Origin: a virus
Reading direction: 5' to 3' (one strand)
IMG/VR virus record: IMGVR_UViG_3300024255_000170
Location: 1-23,089 of that record
DNA: 23,089 nucleotides
Shown: positions 13,927 through 23,089 of the stretch, in pieces
Layout: every line of letters starts with the position of its first letter
How positions within the stretch are numbered: the stretch's first letter is position 1
Program-made: the position numbers and the translations under genes
Notes under the pieces: generated by a model
What the model was told of the DNA's origin: nothing
Seen by the model: only the letters and a program-made list of their open reading frames with translations
The model's database searches: none

Positions 13927-16900
13927 TATGCTAATGCGATTGCTCTTACATCTCTGTAGAACGGTGCTCTCGCCTCGTTAGTACCAGACATTACGATCTT
14001 GAGTTGGAAACCCTGGAACTCAGGTAGATTCTTCTGCTCGTATTCGTATTCTAAGAATTCGTTAACAGCACTTGCCTTGACAAACTTGTTAGGAAGACCG
14101 TTGTTCTTAGATAGGTCGATTACGGTATCACCGAAACCATCACCATCAACATCTAGCATATTGGTGTAACCAGGGAAGAGTTCCCAAGATGGATCTGTTC
14201 CGCCTTGTGTCGATGGACCGAATAGACGGTATAGGACACGGAAGTCACAGGAAGCATCACGATATGCTGTGATGAATACCTTCAATGAAGTAGAAGGATT
14301 CTTGATATCGATTCTGGTTGAGATATAGATGGATGAGTGTGGGTCACCATTCGTTCTATTTACTCTAGCGTCATCAGCAAAGTTTTTGACCGGAGCATTA
14401 ACAGCATTTCTCACAAAGACCATATTGGTTTGTGAAACATCAATTACTGGACTGAGGTTTTGGTCCGTGCTCTTGAGTGAAGCAGCATAAGTGAATGATG
14501 CCTGTGCTGGAATGTCTTCTAGGAATGTAACTTCATTGATTCGGTTGGCGATGAGACGAGGTGTTTCGAATCTAGTGTATCCATCGACTGTTGCTGGGGT
14601 ATAACCCTGGTCGATATAGGATATCTCATTACCGTTACAACTTGTTCCACTAATCGTTCTAATAGTACCAGTGATACTGGTTGTTTCATTCGGTGTGAAT
14701 GTTCCCATTGATGGGAGGATACGATTAAACTGGAAGTTTTGAGCGATATAAGCATTAGAACCACCAACTTCTCCCTGTTGATTGAAGCAGAGCATACCTG
14801 GACCAGACTGCCTATCTGAGCGGTCAATCTTGATAGGTAATGTATTGAATGTTCTAGTGTCTCCTAAAGTTGAGTTGATAGGTGTCTCTAGAAGAGTATT
14901 GATTCTTCTGAGGGATACACCACTAACTTCATACTTATAAACTCTAGTGCCTGGGTCGTGGATTAGAACAGCACTATTATCAACACCACGGGATGTGATG
15001 CCTAATGTGCCATCACCATTGTTTGTGTATTCGATAATCTCACCACCCAAGTAAGCATAACCAAACGATGTGGTAATACCTTCAAAGGTTGCGAATGGTG
15101 CAGTATTATCAACGATCAACTGAGTATCGGTGATATTCAACTGCCCACTGAGGGAAGTTGCAGGTTGGTCACCTAAGCAGTTGACGATAGACAAGAACTG
15201 ATTATCAGCGTGTAGAGCGTGTGCAGGACAGTCAACAACAAAGACATCACCAGCATACATTGGGTCAATAACTGTCGAACCAAGGGCATCAACATCAACA
15301 CCAGTGTAGATTAGTTGACCATTCTCGGCGATTTTCTTGATGCTATCAGTAGCAACATATCTTTCACCAAGAACATTGGTTAGATATAGCGTATCTGTAT
15401 CACCAATACTTTCGATAGTGATAATAGCGTCTCCACCAGCATCAGCAACATCGGATGTCTTAATACCAACAGTGTCTCCGACTTTATATCCAACACCGCC
15501 ACTAACAACAGTAGCACTGTCGATTACGCCGTCTGTTACATTAATGTTGAGTGTAGCATTCTCACCGAGAGAACCAGATCTACCTAAGACGCCAGCAACA
15601 GATAGTGAGTATGCCTCAACAGCAGTGTAACTACCATCAATGAAACCGGAACCACCATCAGTGATATCAACAGTTGTCATTGGTCCGCCGAGAGCATCGA
15701 TGTCTGCTGGGACCTTAGAAACATTGGTGAAACCAGAACCAACAGAGGTAATAGCATCACCAGGTTGGAAGTTGTAACTGTTTGGTTGGACACGGACCTT
15801 GATTTTTCTTGGTAGAGTCAAGATGCCGTTGTTACGGATACGAGTTGAGTTGCTGAGTGGTGGGTTTGTAAGGAATACAGTTCCCTCTTCAGTAGTAAAC
15901 AACGCCTTATAGAGAGTAAATTTGAGGTCTTCAAACTGACTCGGTGTCCAGATGCTACCATTCTGTGACTTGAATAGCGAACCATTTAGATACTGCTGTG
16001 AGATAATAACCTGACCAGTACCAGTGGCAGCATCTCCATCAGTCTCGGTATCAGTATTGTCTACAGCGGTATCAGTCTCAACTGCTGCCTGGTCGTCCTG
16101 TAAGGAACCAGAGACGCCGTCAGCGACACCTGATGCTTGACCAGGAGCAACATTGCCTTCACCCATACGGGCAATCCAAGCAGTGTAGTCGTCAGTAGTT
16201 GGTGCTAATAGAACTAGTGCATATGTAATGCCTGGTTCTAGGTAAATTGGTGATGGGAAGAATACTGTTGTTGGAACAGTAGCATCACTAGAGACATTGA
16301 CATCATCAGGACCTAATACAACACGAGCATATGACTGAACAAGTTGTGTTGTGGGAGTTCCCAATTCAGTTGTGCGAATCTCAACTGCTAAGTTATCTGT
16401 CTCCGACTTTGCTGCCATATAGATGTCAACTGAAGTCAAGAATGCTCCAGTCTCATCTACACGGAAGGTTTGTGCCAAAGGATCATCATATCTATCCTCA
16501 TCTCTTTCCTGTCGTCTTTGACGCCTCACTCGTCTTTCGACTCTAGTGATATTGTTGACGATGGTTCTTGTTCTGTCAATAAATCTTCTTTCGACGAAGT
16601 TGTTTTCAACAGTAACCGTTCTATCAATAACTTGTGTTTGTGTCCTATCAATAACTGTTTGGAAGTTATTTGTGACTGTGTTATCAATAATGATTGGTGG
16701 TGGGGGTGGTGGTAAATCCTGGACACCAATAGTTTCAGTCCTTCTGTTCTGGACAGTACCTGATGATTCGAATGTAGCATCAGTGAAGGAAACATTGGTG
16801 CTTCCCAATACTGGTTTAGCATTAGCAGCACTTGACGATAAACGGAAAGTTCTGATTCCAGTTCTTAGTCTGAATGCTGGTGCTGGAGTTGTGTAGGGGT

Positions 16901-19900
16901 CTCTGAAGTAGATAGCACCCTGCAATTCAGCAAAGGTATCTGATACTAACTTAAGGTCAGTAACATCTGCTACAGCACGACTAGAGGCACCCTCAATTCT
17001 CATTCCTGTAGCAAGTAGACCATAGTATCTTTCATCACTCATATCAGCAAGTGAGAAGATGTCAATGTTTAGAATGGTAGAGGATCCTGAGTATGCTCCA
17101 GGAATAATCTCACCTCTTCTGTATGGGTTTTGTGTATACTTTCTTCTTGGAGCACTGAAAGGACCAGTCTTATGATTCTGTGCGGCAACACGAGCAGCAA
17201 AGACTTGTGTGCTTCCGTTGAAACCACGGACAGTCTCACCAACGATGAAGGCACCAGACCTCATATTGATTTCAATTAGTTTGGGGATAATATCCGCCCC
17301 TGCCTGACCATCCCAGAAAGGATAGAAACGAGTGTGTGGACGAAGACCATCAGCAGAGAAAGCAACGTTTCTCTCACGCATAAACTGAGCAACCTCAACA
17401 CTCTCAACGAAAGTCTTAGAGAAGTCACCAGTTGTCGTGCCGTATACATTGATACGCTGACTACCGAGTTGTCTTGTAACAACAAAGTCATCGCTTCTAG
17501 GAGCGATAGACATCGAACCATTATAGAGAATAACATTGAATGGGTTTACATTCTCAATTCTCGATGCTAGTGGTTGTGAAATCCACTTCCTCTCACTATA
17601 GTCGAGTGTTACTAGGTCACCAGTCTTGGTCGTATTAGGATCTACTAGAGGTAGGTCACCATCTAGAGCGATTGTCTGGGAGTCAATTCCATCCTTTAGT
17701 AGTAGACGGATTGGAATAGTTCCAAATTCCTGAAGACAAGCAAGTGTTCCGAATGAGGTAATGACATCTGCCTTGTAGTCTGGGTTATTGATGTCTACAA
17801 AGTTTAGTGATGTAAAGTCATCGGCAAAGAAACCAGTCTTGAATCTGATATTACCATCAGCATCAGTAATATTTACAGACTCTGCCTGTCTCTCTAGTAG
17901 TGAGAGTGAAGTAATCTCTTCTAGATTCTCAATACGAGTTTCTAGTCTTCCAATATCCTTCATCGTATAACGCTTGTTATCGATTTGAATAACTTTGATG
18001 TCATTCATATCGAAGACATATGGTGGATACTCGATACGAGCGAGTTCCATTGCTGTCTCAGCAGAGTCTGGATATGATGGGTCTCTGTTTGGAGCACCCA
18101 TAACAACTTGGAATTTACCTTCTTTGGTTGCAATAACTCTATCCTTTCTTCCAAGATAGAAGTCATATCCAAGAGACATACTCTCATTAGGAGCAACTAC
18201 CTGTAGTGGAGTGTTGCCTACACTACCGAAATCTCTCTGAGTGTAGTTGAATGGTGAGTCTGCCGTTGTAGCAAGGTCAAATGGTTTGACACGAGGACGG
18301 AAATCAAGTGTATCAGAAGCACGAATATCTTTCTGGGGACCTAAGTTAGGCATCCAGTACTCAAATGATGGATTGTCGTATGAGTTTACTGTGTAGAAGT
18401 CACCCTTATCATCAGCAGGGACAGTGAAGGCATCATAGATGATTCTTAGTCTCTTGTTAGGTGCTACACCGTTATCAGATCTCACAATCCTAGCATAATC
18501 GTAGAACTGCTCTCTGTATCCATTATCGAGTGTGTATCTATCTGTAATGTCTAAGTAGTTTCCATCCACCATCCCCTGTAGGATGTTCTGGACACCAGAT
18601 TCTTGGAAGATTACTAGTTCGCCAACTTCAAATTTGTCTTGACTGAGATATACAATTCTCACATTCTCTTGGTCTGGAACAGTGATGACCTGTGCAACAG
18701 CACCACTTACCTCACCTCTTACATACTCACCTCTAACTAGGTTGGCATCTAAGGCAAGACCAGCAACAAACTGCATCACATCTAGAGTTGGATTGCCTGA
18801 ATCCAGTGACTCATAGACAGCAACAATATTTCTTACATCAGGAATGTTGAGTGAAACTTCCTGGTCATCAACACGAAGACCATAGTATGGACTTGGTTGT
18901 AGTTGATATTTGTCGGTACCAATGCCAGTAGAAATTCTATCTACGATTAGTTCTTCTGAGCGAGAAACAATCTTAGTCTTGGAACGAATACCACTCTTAA
19001 TAGCAGTAACATTTGCAACTACATTAGTTTGACTTGGTGGTAGGTTGTGGATACTAACGGTATTACTAGTGAATGATACGGCAGTAGAATCAATTTTTAC
19101 ATTGGTGCCGTCAGATAGAGTAATACTGTATCTTCCTGGTCTATAGGCAGCAAAGTCAGAGTTATTGACATTCAAAGCACTGCTGTTTGCGGTCAATGTA
19201 CCACCAGCATCAATACTGAGACCAGTAATTTGCTTGGTGAATATCAACTCAGAGGAAGATAGGTCTAGTTTTGCTGTTGTTCTCTCTTCAAGAGTAGCAT
19301 ATAAGAATGACTTATCTTGGTTGAATGTCTGAGAGATCATAAGTCTCATAACGACATCAATAGTTTCTGCAGGCAATGTGCCGTCAACTGATCCTACAAC
19401 ATCATCAACTGCCTCAATGGTCATAGAGAGATCATCAGCAGAGATAGCACTAACTCTATTGAAGGTGATTAGTGATTCGCCAGACTTCTGGTAAGCAACA
19501 ATATCACCGACCTTGAAACTATTAAATGTGCGTCCACCACAAGCGACTACACCACTAGCAGTAATAGTGAAGGTATCGTCTGGTAAGAAGTTTTCTGCGA
19601 CTCTAGGATAGAGAAGTGTTTCTGAAGCGAAATTGACCTGTAGTCCGCCATCAATAGAAGGGGCATTCTGACCTATAGATCTTACATTATCGGTCTTGTA
19701 GGCGTCTACAGAGGCAATGGTGAGGGTATTAGATGTGGTGCCGTTGATTGATAGTGTTTCTCCTCTCTGGAATTCACCATCAACTTGAGTTAGAGTTACA
19801 TCGTTCCCATTGAGAGTTCTAACGTAACCAATTGAGTTGCTGCTGAGACCCTTGACTTTGTATCCGGCAAGTAACAGACTTGAGGGATCAGAGTTTACAG

Positions 19901-21305
19901 TAACCTTTGTGAAAATTTGAGTATCAAATAGATATAAGTCAAATACGGTAGTAGTATCTTGGTAAGAACCGTCGTGTAAATTGAATGAATAAGGGCGTGC
20001 CTCACCAATCAAGTTGCCAGAAGGGGCGTTGGAAGATAGTCTACCGTCATATAGTTGGACGATATTATCATCATAATCCAAACCAATAGCAGGAGTACCA
20101 GTAACATTGTTTACGAGATACTGGTTGCCCATCTCAAATGGGATGGAAGCAGAAGAGATATTATCAGTTGTTCTTGGTTTTGGTGAGTCTAAGTTGGTTG
20201 TTCCTGGTGTTTTTACATCATAACCACGAACATATGCAACACCTGCTTGGACTTTGACACACGCTAGGTCAGTCGTAGGAGTAGCACCTTCCTCAGTAAG
20301 TTGACCTACAGCATAGGAACCACCATTACCTAAACCATTGTTTAGTGATTCATCAACAGTTACACCTAGACCCTTAACAACATAGTCTCCAGACTCATCA
20401 TAAGTCCTTTTAGCGAGGTAATCTTTTAGATAATTGTATTCTGTCGCTTCTTCTAATTTCTTGATATTACCATCGGTGACACGGAGCAACTCAATAAAGT
20501 TGGTGTCGTTTGTATCATCGATTGGTTTCTTGGTGAGTTTTGCCGTAATCTTGAGACGGTCAGCACCTGGAGCAGAGAAGTTGTTGAAACCCTTAGCATT
20601 ATCGTATAGTGTGTCGTCTTGACCAGCAGTAACGATGCTTTGATTAACCTGCAAACCAACTCTGAAAGATGGTGTGTTGATATAGGGTTCTAGAATAACT
20701 AGACTTTTCTGGACTTTTACGAATGTTCCTCTGATGAAATAAACACCATCAGCGATCTGTGCTGATGAACCAGTAGTTACAGCATCTTGAACTAGAGTAG
20801 TAGCAAAGATACTACCAGCATTGATTGTTGTATTCCCATAAACGATTGGTGACTCATTGACTAGAGGTTCGTTTGTTAGGAATGTTCCTGTCTCTTCATC
20901 AGTACCACTATCCTCATATGAGATATAGATGGTGGGGTTGACTGCTACTTCAGCAGGAGGGAGGAGAATATTAACTACTTTTGCTCTTACACCGGAAATT
21001 CCACCTACAATCTTAGTCCCAATAAGACTGCTCAAATATAACGATACATCAATACCACCCTGCTGCGGGTTTACCAATACACAGGTATAGTTTGGGTTGT
21101 ATGTGATGGCACCAGGGATGACCATCGAACCCTCTTTGAAGAAGTGTTCGCCAAACTTACTAACTTGATTTTGGAGGATTGACTGAAGTGTCGTCAGTTC
21201 TCTTGCTTGAACAGGAAATCCTGGTTTGAAGAGAACTTTATAAAAGTCTTTATCCTCATCAAAATCGTCAAAGTATGGACTAGTATCGAGATTGATTTGG
21301 GACAT
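13926..21305 (-). CDS. Giant virion protein with a DUF4815-type N terminus (2459 aa)
   Basis: The largest gene in the window, placed after gp8 where T4 has genes 9-12. The N terminus (SPYFDDFDEDKDFYKVLFKP, then GFPVQARELTTLQSILQNQV and FGEHFFKEGSMVIPG) is the signature I associate with DUF4815 proteins of cyanophages and pelagiphages. Further along are a six-proline run (about 1533), a repeated VIDRT segment (about 1538-1586), an Arg-rich stretch RRVRRQRRQERDEDRYDDPL (about 1590-1610) leading into DPLAQTF, an Asp/Thr-rich acidic linker (about 1738-1762), GSGF/GVGY repeats (about 1850-1940) and a GGEIIEYT...HDPGTRVYKYE...GVSLRRI module (about 2060-2130). A baseplate-to-fibre organiser or long adhesin is likely from position, size and beta-rich composition. 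No T4 homologue is assigned. A possible late box lies 98 bases upstream inside gp8. Confidence 0.92.
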   Translation of the reverse strand: MSQINLDTSPYFDDFDEDKDFYKVLFKPGFPVQARELTTLQSILQNQVSKFGEHFFKEGSMVIPGAITYNPNYTCVLVNPQQGGIDVSLYLSSLIGTKIVGGISGVRAKVVNILLPPAEVAVNPTIYISYEDSGTDEETGTFLTNEPLVNESPIVYGNTTINAGSIFATTLVQDAVTTGSSAQIADGVYFIRGTFVKVQKSLVILEPYINTPSFRVGLQVNQSIVTAGQDDTLYDNAKGFNNFSAPGADRLKITAKLTKKPIDDTNDTNFIELLRVTDGNIKKLEEATEYNYLKDYLAKRTYDESGDYVVKGLGVTVDESLNNGLGNGGSYAVGQLTEEGATPTTDLACVKVQAGVAYVRGYDVKTPGTTNLDSPKPRTTDNISSASIPFEMGNQYLVNNVTGTPAIGLDYDDNIVQLYDGRLSSNAPSGNLIGEARPYSFNLHDGSYQDTTTVFDLYLFDTQIFTKVTVNSDPSSLLLAGYKVKGLSSNSIGYVRTLNGNDVTLTQVDGEFQRGETLSINGTTSNTLTIASVDAYKTDNVRSIGQNAPSIDGGLQVNFASETLLYPRVAENFLPDDTFTITASGVVACGGRTFNSFKVGDIVAYQKSGESLITFNRVSAISADDLSMTIEAVDDVVGSVDGTLPAETIDVVMRLMISQTFNQDKSFLYATLEERTTAKLDLSSSELIFTKQITGLSIDAGGTLTANSSALNVNNSDFAAYRPGRYSITLSDGTNVKIDSTAVSFTSNTVSIHNLPPSQTNVVANVTAIKSGIRSKTKIVSRSEELIVDRISTGIGTDKYQLQPSPYYGLRVDDQEVSLNIPDVRNIVAVYESLDSGNPTLDVMQFVAGLALDANLVRGEYVRGEVSGAVAQVITVPDQENVRIVYLSQDKFEVGELVIFQESGVQNILQGMVDGNYLDITDRYTLDNGYREQFYDYARIVRSDNGVAPNKRLRIIYDAFTVPADDKGDFYTVNSYDNPSFEYWMPNLGPQKDIRASDTLDFRPRVKPFDLATTADSPFNYTQRDFGSVGNTPLQVVAPNESMSLGYDFYLGRKDRVIATKEGKFQVVMGAPNRDPSYPDSAETAMELARIEYPPYVFDMNDIKVIQIDNKRYTMKDIGRLETRIENLEEITSLSLLERQAESVNITDADGNIRFKTGFFADDFTSLNFVDINNPDYKADVITSFGTLACLQEFGTIPIRLLLKDGIDSQTIALDGDLPLVDPNTTKTGDLVTLDYSERKWISQPLASRIENVNPFNVILYNGSMSIAPRSDDFVVTRQLGSQRINVYGTTTGDFSKTFVESVEVAQFMRERNVAFSADGLRPHTRFYPFWDGQAGADIIPKLIEINMRSGAFIVGETVRGFNGSTQVFAARVAAQNHKTGPFSAPRRKYTQNPYRRGEIIPGAYSGSSTILNIDIFSLADMSDERYYGLLATGMRIEGASSRAVADVTDLKLVSDTFAELQGAIYFRDPYTTPAPAFRLRTGIRTFRLSSSAANAKPVLGSTNVSFTDATFESSGTVQNRRTETIGVQDLPPPPPPIIIDNTVTNNFQTVIDRTQTQVIDRTVTVENNFVERRFIDRTRTIVNNITRVERRVRRQRRQERDEDRYDDPLAQTFRVDETGAFLTSVDIYMAAKSETDNLAVEIRTTELGTPTTQLVQSYARVVLGPDDVNVSSDATVPTTVFFPSPIYLEPGITYALVLLAPTTDDYTAWIARMGEGNVAPGQASGVADGVSGSLQDDQAAVETDTAVDNTDTETDGDAATGTGQVIISQQYLNGSLFKSQNGSIWTPSQFEDLKFTLYKALFTTEEGTVFLTNPPLSNSTRIRNNGILTLPRKIKVRVQPNSYNFQPGDAITSVGSGFTNVSKVPADIDALGGPMTTVDITDGGSGFIDGSYTAVEAYSLSVAGVLGRSGSLGENATLNINVTDGVIDSATVVSGGVGYKVGDTVGIKTSDVADAGGDAIITIESIGDTDTLYLTNVLGERYVATDSIKKIAENGQLIYTGVDVDALGSTVIDPMYAGDVFVVDCPAHALHADNQFLSIVNCLGDQPATSLSGQLNITDTQLIVDNTAPFATFEGITTSFGYAYLGGEIIEYTNNGDGTLGITSRGVDNSAVLIHDPGTRVYKYEVSGVSLRRINTLLETPINSTLGDTRTFNTLPIKIDRSDRQSGPGMLCFNQQGEVGGSNAYIAQNFQFNRILPSMGTFTPNETTSITGTIRTISGTSCNGNEISYIDQGYTPATVDGYTRFETPRLIANRINEVTFLEDIPAQASFTYAASLKSTDQNLSPVIDVSQTNMVFVRNAVNAPVKNFADDARVNRTNGDPHSSIYISTRIDIKNPSTSLKVFITAYRDASCDFRVLYRLFGPSTQGGTDPSWELFPGYTNMLDVDGDGFGDTVIDLSKNNGLPNKFVKASAVNEFLEYEYEQKNLPEFQGFQLKIVMSGTNEARAPFYRDVRAIALA

Positions 21306-21308
21306 CGT

Positions 21309-22865
21309 TTAGAATTCCAAGATGATTTTAACGTCTTCTTTTTGGCGGGGATTCCTTGGCACAATTGGTCTATTGTCCAAGTATAGAATTTCACCGCTCT
21401 GTTTATTTATCTCACTTGCGGCAATGCCATTTGTGAACTCAACACCGAGTTCGACTGACTTATCAGCAACAGTTTCAGATGAACCATTGAAGGTTGTATC
21501 AACTGTAGCAAGGAAACCATCGTCAGTAATGATGTTGTTGTTATTAGAAACGAATGGGATTTTCTCACCCCTAGTACTAATACCAACATAGTCAACACTA
21601 CCGTCAACGATTTGGACTTTACTCTGGTTTAGATAGAGTGACCTATCCTGGATATACTTGAGGACTTTGGTTTCTTCATCGAATGAAACAGCATACCCTC
21701 TAGCAATACCATCATCAGTTTGCTGACTAATGACTTGACCAACCTCAATGTCACCACTGAAGGATAGGACTTTGATTGAATCAGCAGCAGTAAATGTATT
21801 CTCAGTGAATGTCTGTAGAGACCCATTGATTTGTGGGTTTCTAATAATACCAATTTGTGAGAACTTGGTGTCTGTTGGGAAGTCACTATTTGAATCATCA
21901 AAGCGTGAATACACCAGAATCTTATCTGTACCTAGTTCTTCGTATAGGTCATAACCGTGTCCTCTAGATGGAGGAATAATGACCTCTAGTTCTGCTGCTT
22001 GAGTGATATTGGCGTTGATAGGACCGAGGTCAACTAGACCCCAACTGTATCCCTTACCACCTTTTGATACGATTGCTTTGGTAATCTTACCAGAAACAAC
22101 GTCGATGATAGCACGAGCACCTGTCCCATCACCAATGATAGGGAATTCTTGACCTGTGCCACCAGCATAACCAGCACCCTGGTTAGCAATATAAATTTGT
22201 TTAATCTGAGAGTCATTGATCTCTGAGTCGCCACTCTCACGGATAGCGGTGACTTGTGGTGTATCAGATGTTTCCCAATCACTGGGAACTGTGATGTAGT
22301 CAGTTGAGTCAAACTTCAGAACATCGGCAGGAGATACTGTAAAGAGATACTTCCAAACATATCCATCACCACTACTACCTGCTGCGCTTGGTTCAGTATC
22401 TACAAAGGTGGGTTCGTCTTCAGAACCATTACCTTTAGTATTAGCACCACTAGAACCGTTGCTCAAACAGATATACACTCTGAAGTCGCTGTTTACAACG
22501 TAGTAGTTTGCATCATAGAGGCGAGTTGAACCAGTATTTGGTGATACATTGAATACGCTATAGTCATCACGATATTGCTCATACCTAGTTCCCTGGACCC
22601 AATCGATACGACGAATCACTCGGCGAATGTTGCCGGGAGTGATACGACGACCATACATCATAGTATCGTATGTATGTCGGACATAAGCAAAACTATCGAT
22701 TGGTGATGGGGGATCATCATTCCAATCGAGTGTTCTACCATACCCATCTCCAACGGGGTTCGGGAGACCTACAAAGATGTAATATGAGTTATTTGGATCT
22801 GTTACAGAGGTGACGAAGTTGTCGGCGTTAAACAGCCTAAACTCGTCGGTAATAAGTGCGGACAT
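21309..22865 (-). CDS. 8: Baseplate wedge protein gp8
   Basis: Wedge component of the baseplate. Recognised by the cyanophage gp8 N terminus MSALITDEFRLFNADNFVTS, the YVRHTYDTMMYGRRI region (61-75), DDYSVFNVSPNTGSTRLYDA (100-119), the DFRVYICLSNG segment (127-137) and DGYVWKYLFTVSPADVLKF (167-185). It ends with EDVKIILEF. The 518 residues exceed T4 gp8 (334). The extra length includes two GxGY motifs (NQGAGYAGG at 228-236, KGGKGYSWG at 268-276) like those in gp14 and the giant protein. The start at 22865 is the first ATG after an exact TATAAATA late box 36 bases upstream. It ends three bases before the giant gene. No Shine-Dalgarno is evident. Confidence 0.93.
   Translation of the reverse strand: MSALITDEFRLFNADNFVTSVTDPNNSYYIFVGLPNPVGDGYGRTLDWNDDPPSPIDSFAYVRHTYDTMMYGRRITPGNIRRVIRRIDWVQGTRYEQYRDDYSVFNVSPNTGSTRLYDANYYVVNSDFRVYICLSNGSSGANTKGNGSEDEPTFVDTEPSAAGSSGDGYVWKYLFTVSPADVLKFDSTDYITVPSDWETSDTPQVTAIRESGDSEINDSQIKQIYIANQGAGYAGGTGQEFPIIGDGTGARAIIDVVSGKITKAIVSKGGKGYSWGLVDLGPINANITQAAELEVIIPPSRGHGYDLYEELGTDKILVYSRFDDSNSDFPTDTKFSQIGIIRNPQINGSLQTFTENTFTAADSIKVLSFSGDIEVGQVISQQTDDGIARGYAVSFDEETKVLKYIQDRSLYLNQSKVQIVDGSVDYVGISTRGEKIPFVSNNNNIITDDGFLATVDTTFNGSSETVADKSVELGVEFTNGIAASEINKQSGEILYLDNRPIVPRNPRQKEDVKIILEF
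21404..21411 (-). promoter_or_regulatory. Possible internal late box GATAAATA in the gp8 3' end
   Basis: Minus-strand GATAAATA occurs within the gp8 codons for Glu-Ile-Asn-Lys, 98 bases before the giant gene. The octamer matches the other boxes but the leader would be longer than elsewhere, so it may be chance. Confidence 0.35.
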
Positions 22866-22901
22866 CGTATAAAATCAGAGTGCGATAAAATACCGTAACA
22901 A

Positions 22902-22909
22902 TATTTATA
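22902..22909 (-). promoter_or_regulatory. Late promoter box TATAAATA for gp8 (perfect consensus)
   Basis: Minus-strand TATAAATA overlaps the stop codon of the upstream gene and lies 36 bases before gp8. It is an exact T4-type late element at the head of a baseplate gene. Confidence 0.8.
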
Positions 22910-23089
22910 CACGCTTTCCGAGTCCGCCCTCATTTCTTAAACCTTCGGCAGTTCTGACGATCTGAGGATAGTTTTCCATCTCGGAAGAGAAGGTTGAACC
23001 ATCAACATCGTTGAAGTCGAGAGAATCATCAATGTCTCTCACGAGGTTGGAGATGCGACCCCAACTGAACTGACCGAGGTTTTCTCCTT
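22905..23089 (-). CDS. C-terminal end of an unassigned baseplate-region gene
   Basis: The last 60 codons of a gene that enters from the right edge, ending in TAA at 22905-22907. The visible end reads GENLGQFSWGRISNLVRDID, then DSLDFNDVDGSTFSSEMENY, and finishes RNEGGLGKRV. It lies directly before gp8, where T4 has gene 7 and where cyanophages carry a gp6/gp7-region structural gene, so a baseplate wedge or associated structural protein is the likely identity. Too little is visible to name it. The reading frame is open throughout and its stop overlaps the gp8 late box. Confidence 0.75.
   Translation of the reverse strand, partial: GENLGQFSWGRISNLVRDIDDSLDFNDVDGSTFSSEMENYPQIVRTAEGLRNEGGLGKRV

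Noticed and set aside
16331-16896. Several plus- and minus-strand ORFs in other frames of the giant gene
   Set aside because: They arise from the repeated IDRT and proline codons; the long frame explains the region.

Overview
This window is a late structural and DNA-packaging cluster of a T4-like myovirus. It most closely fits a marine cyanophage (Kyanoviridae type, Synechococcus or Prochlorococcus host). I recognised the families from protein motifs by memory; no database was searched. Every gene I can support is on the minus strand, so transcription runs from base 23089 towards base 1. Gene order follows T4: (unassigned gene end)-8-DUF4815 giant-ORF74-ORF176-ORF85-13-14-15-16-[five-gene insert]-17-18-19-20-(start of a small prohead-core-position gene). 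The portal gene (gp20) is the one commonly used as a cyanomyovirus diversity marker.

Right part (about 13150-23089): baseplate and tail-periphery genes. gp8 is a baseplate wedge protein. It is followed by a 2459-residue virion protein whose N terminus looks like DUF4815, then three small ORFs. In T4 this interval holds genes 9-12 and wac (fibres, spikes, whiskers). Here they are replaced by unrelated-looking proteins. Middle part (9279-12893): gp13, gp14 and gp15 (neck and tail terminator) and gp16 (small terminase), tightly packed with 1-base overlaps or gaps of a few bases in most places. gp14 is about twice the T4 length because of an inserted glycine-tyrosine repeat region.

Insert (6514-9272): the two terminase genes 16 and 17 are adjacent in T4. 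Here they are separated by about 2.8 kb holding a 139-residue cysteine-motif protein, a 250-residue lysine-rich mosaic protein, two previously uncalled tiny membrane-peptide ORFs (43 and 29 codons) and a 403-residue repeat protein. The two tiny ORFs fill the only non-coding-looking gap over 300 bases (7726-8048). Each has its own late-promoter-like box and the two lie among self-complementary sequences. This is the most novel part of the window.

Left part (1-6494): gp17 (large terminase), gp18 (sheath), gp19 (tube), a strong intrinsic terminator, gp20 (portal) and the first 32 codons of the next gene. Regulation looks like the T4 late mode. An octamer of form NNTAAATA (TATAAATA, GATAAATA, AATAAATA, ACTAAATA, GCTAAATA, AGTAAATA) lies 19-40 bases upstream of nine start codons, often embedded in the last codons of the preceding gene. 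Two further boxes are weaker candidates, one because its core differs and one because it lies 98 bases upstream of the start. No tRNA, CRISPR, insertion sequence, attachment site or plus-strand gene was seen.
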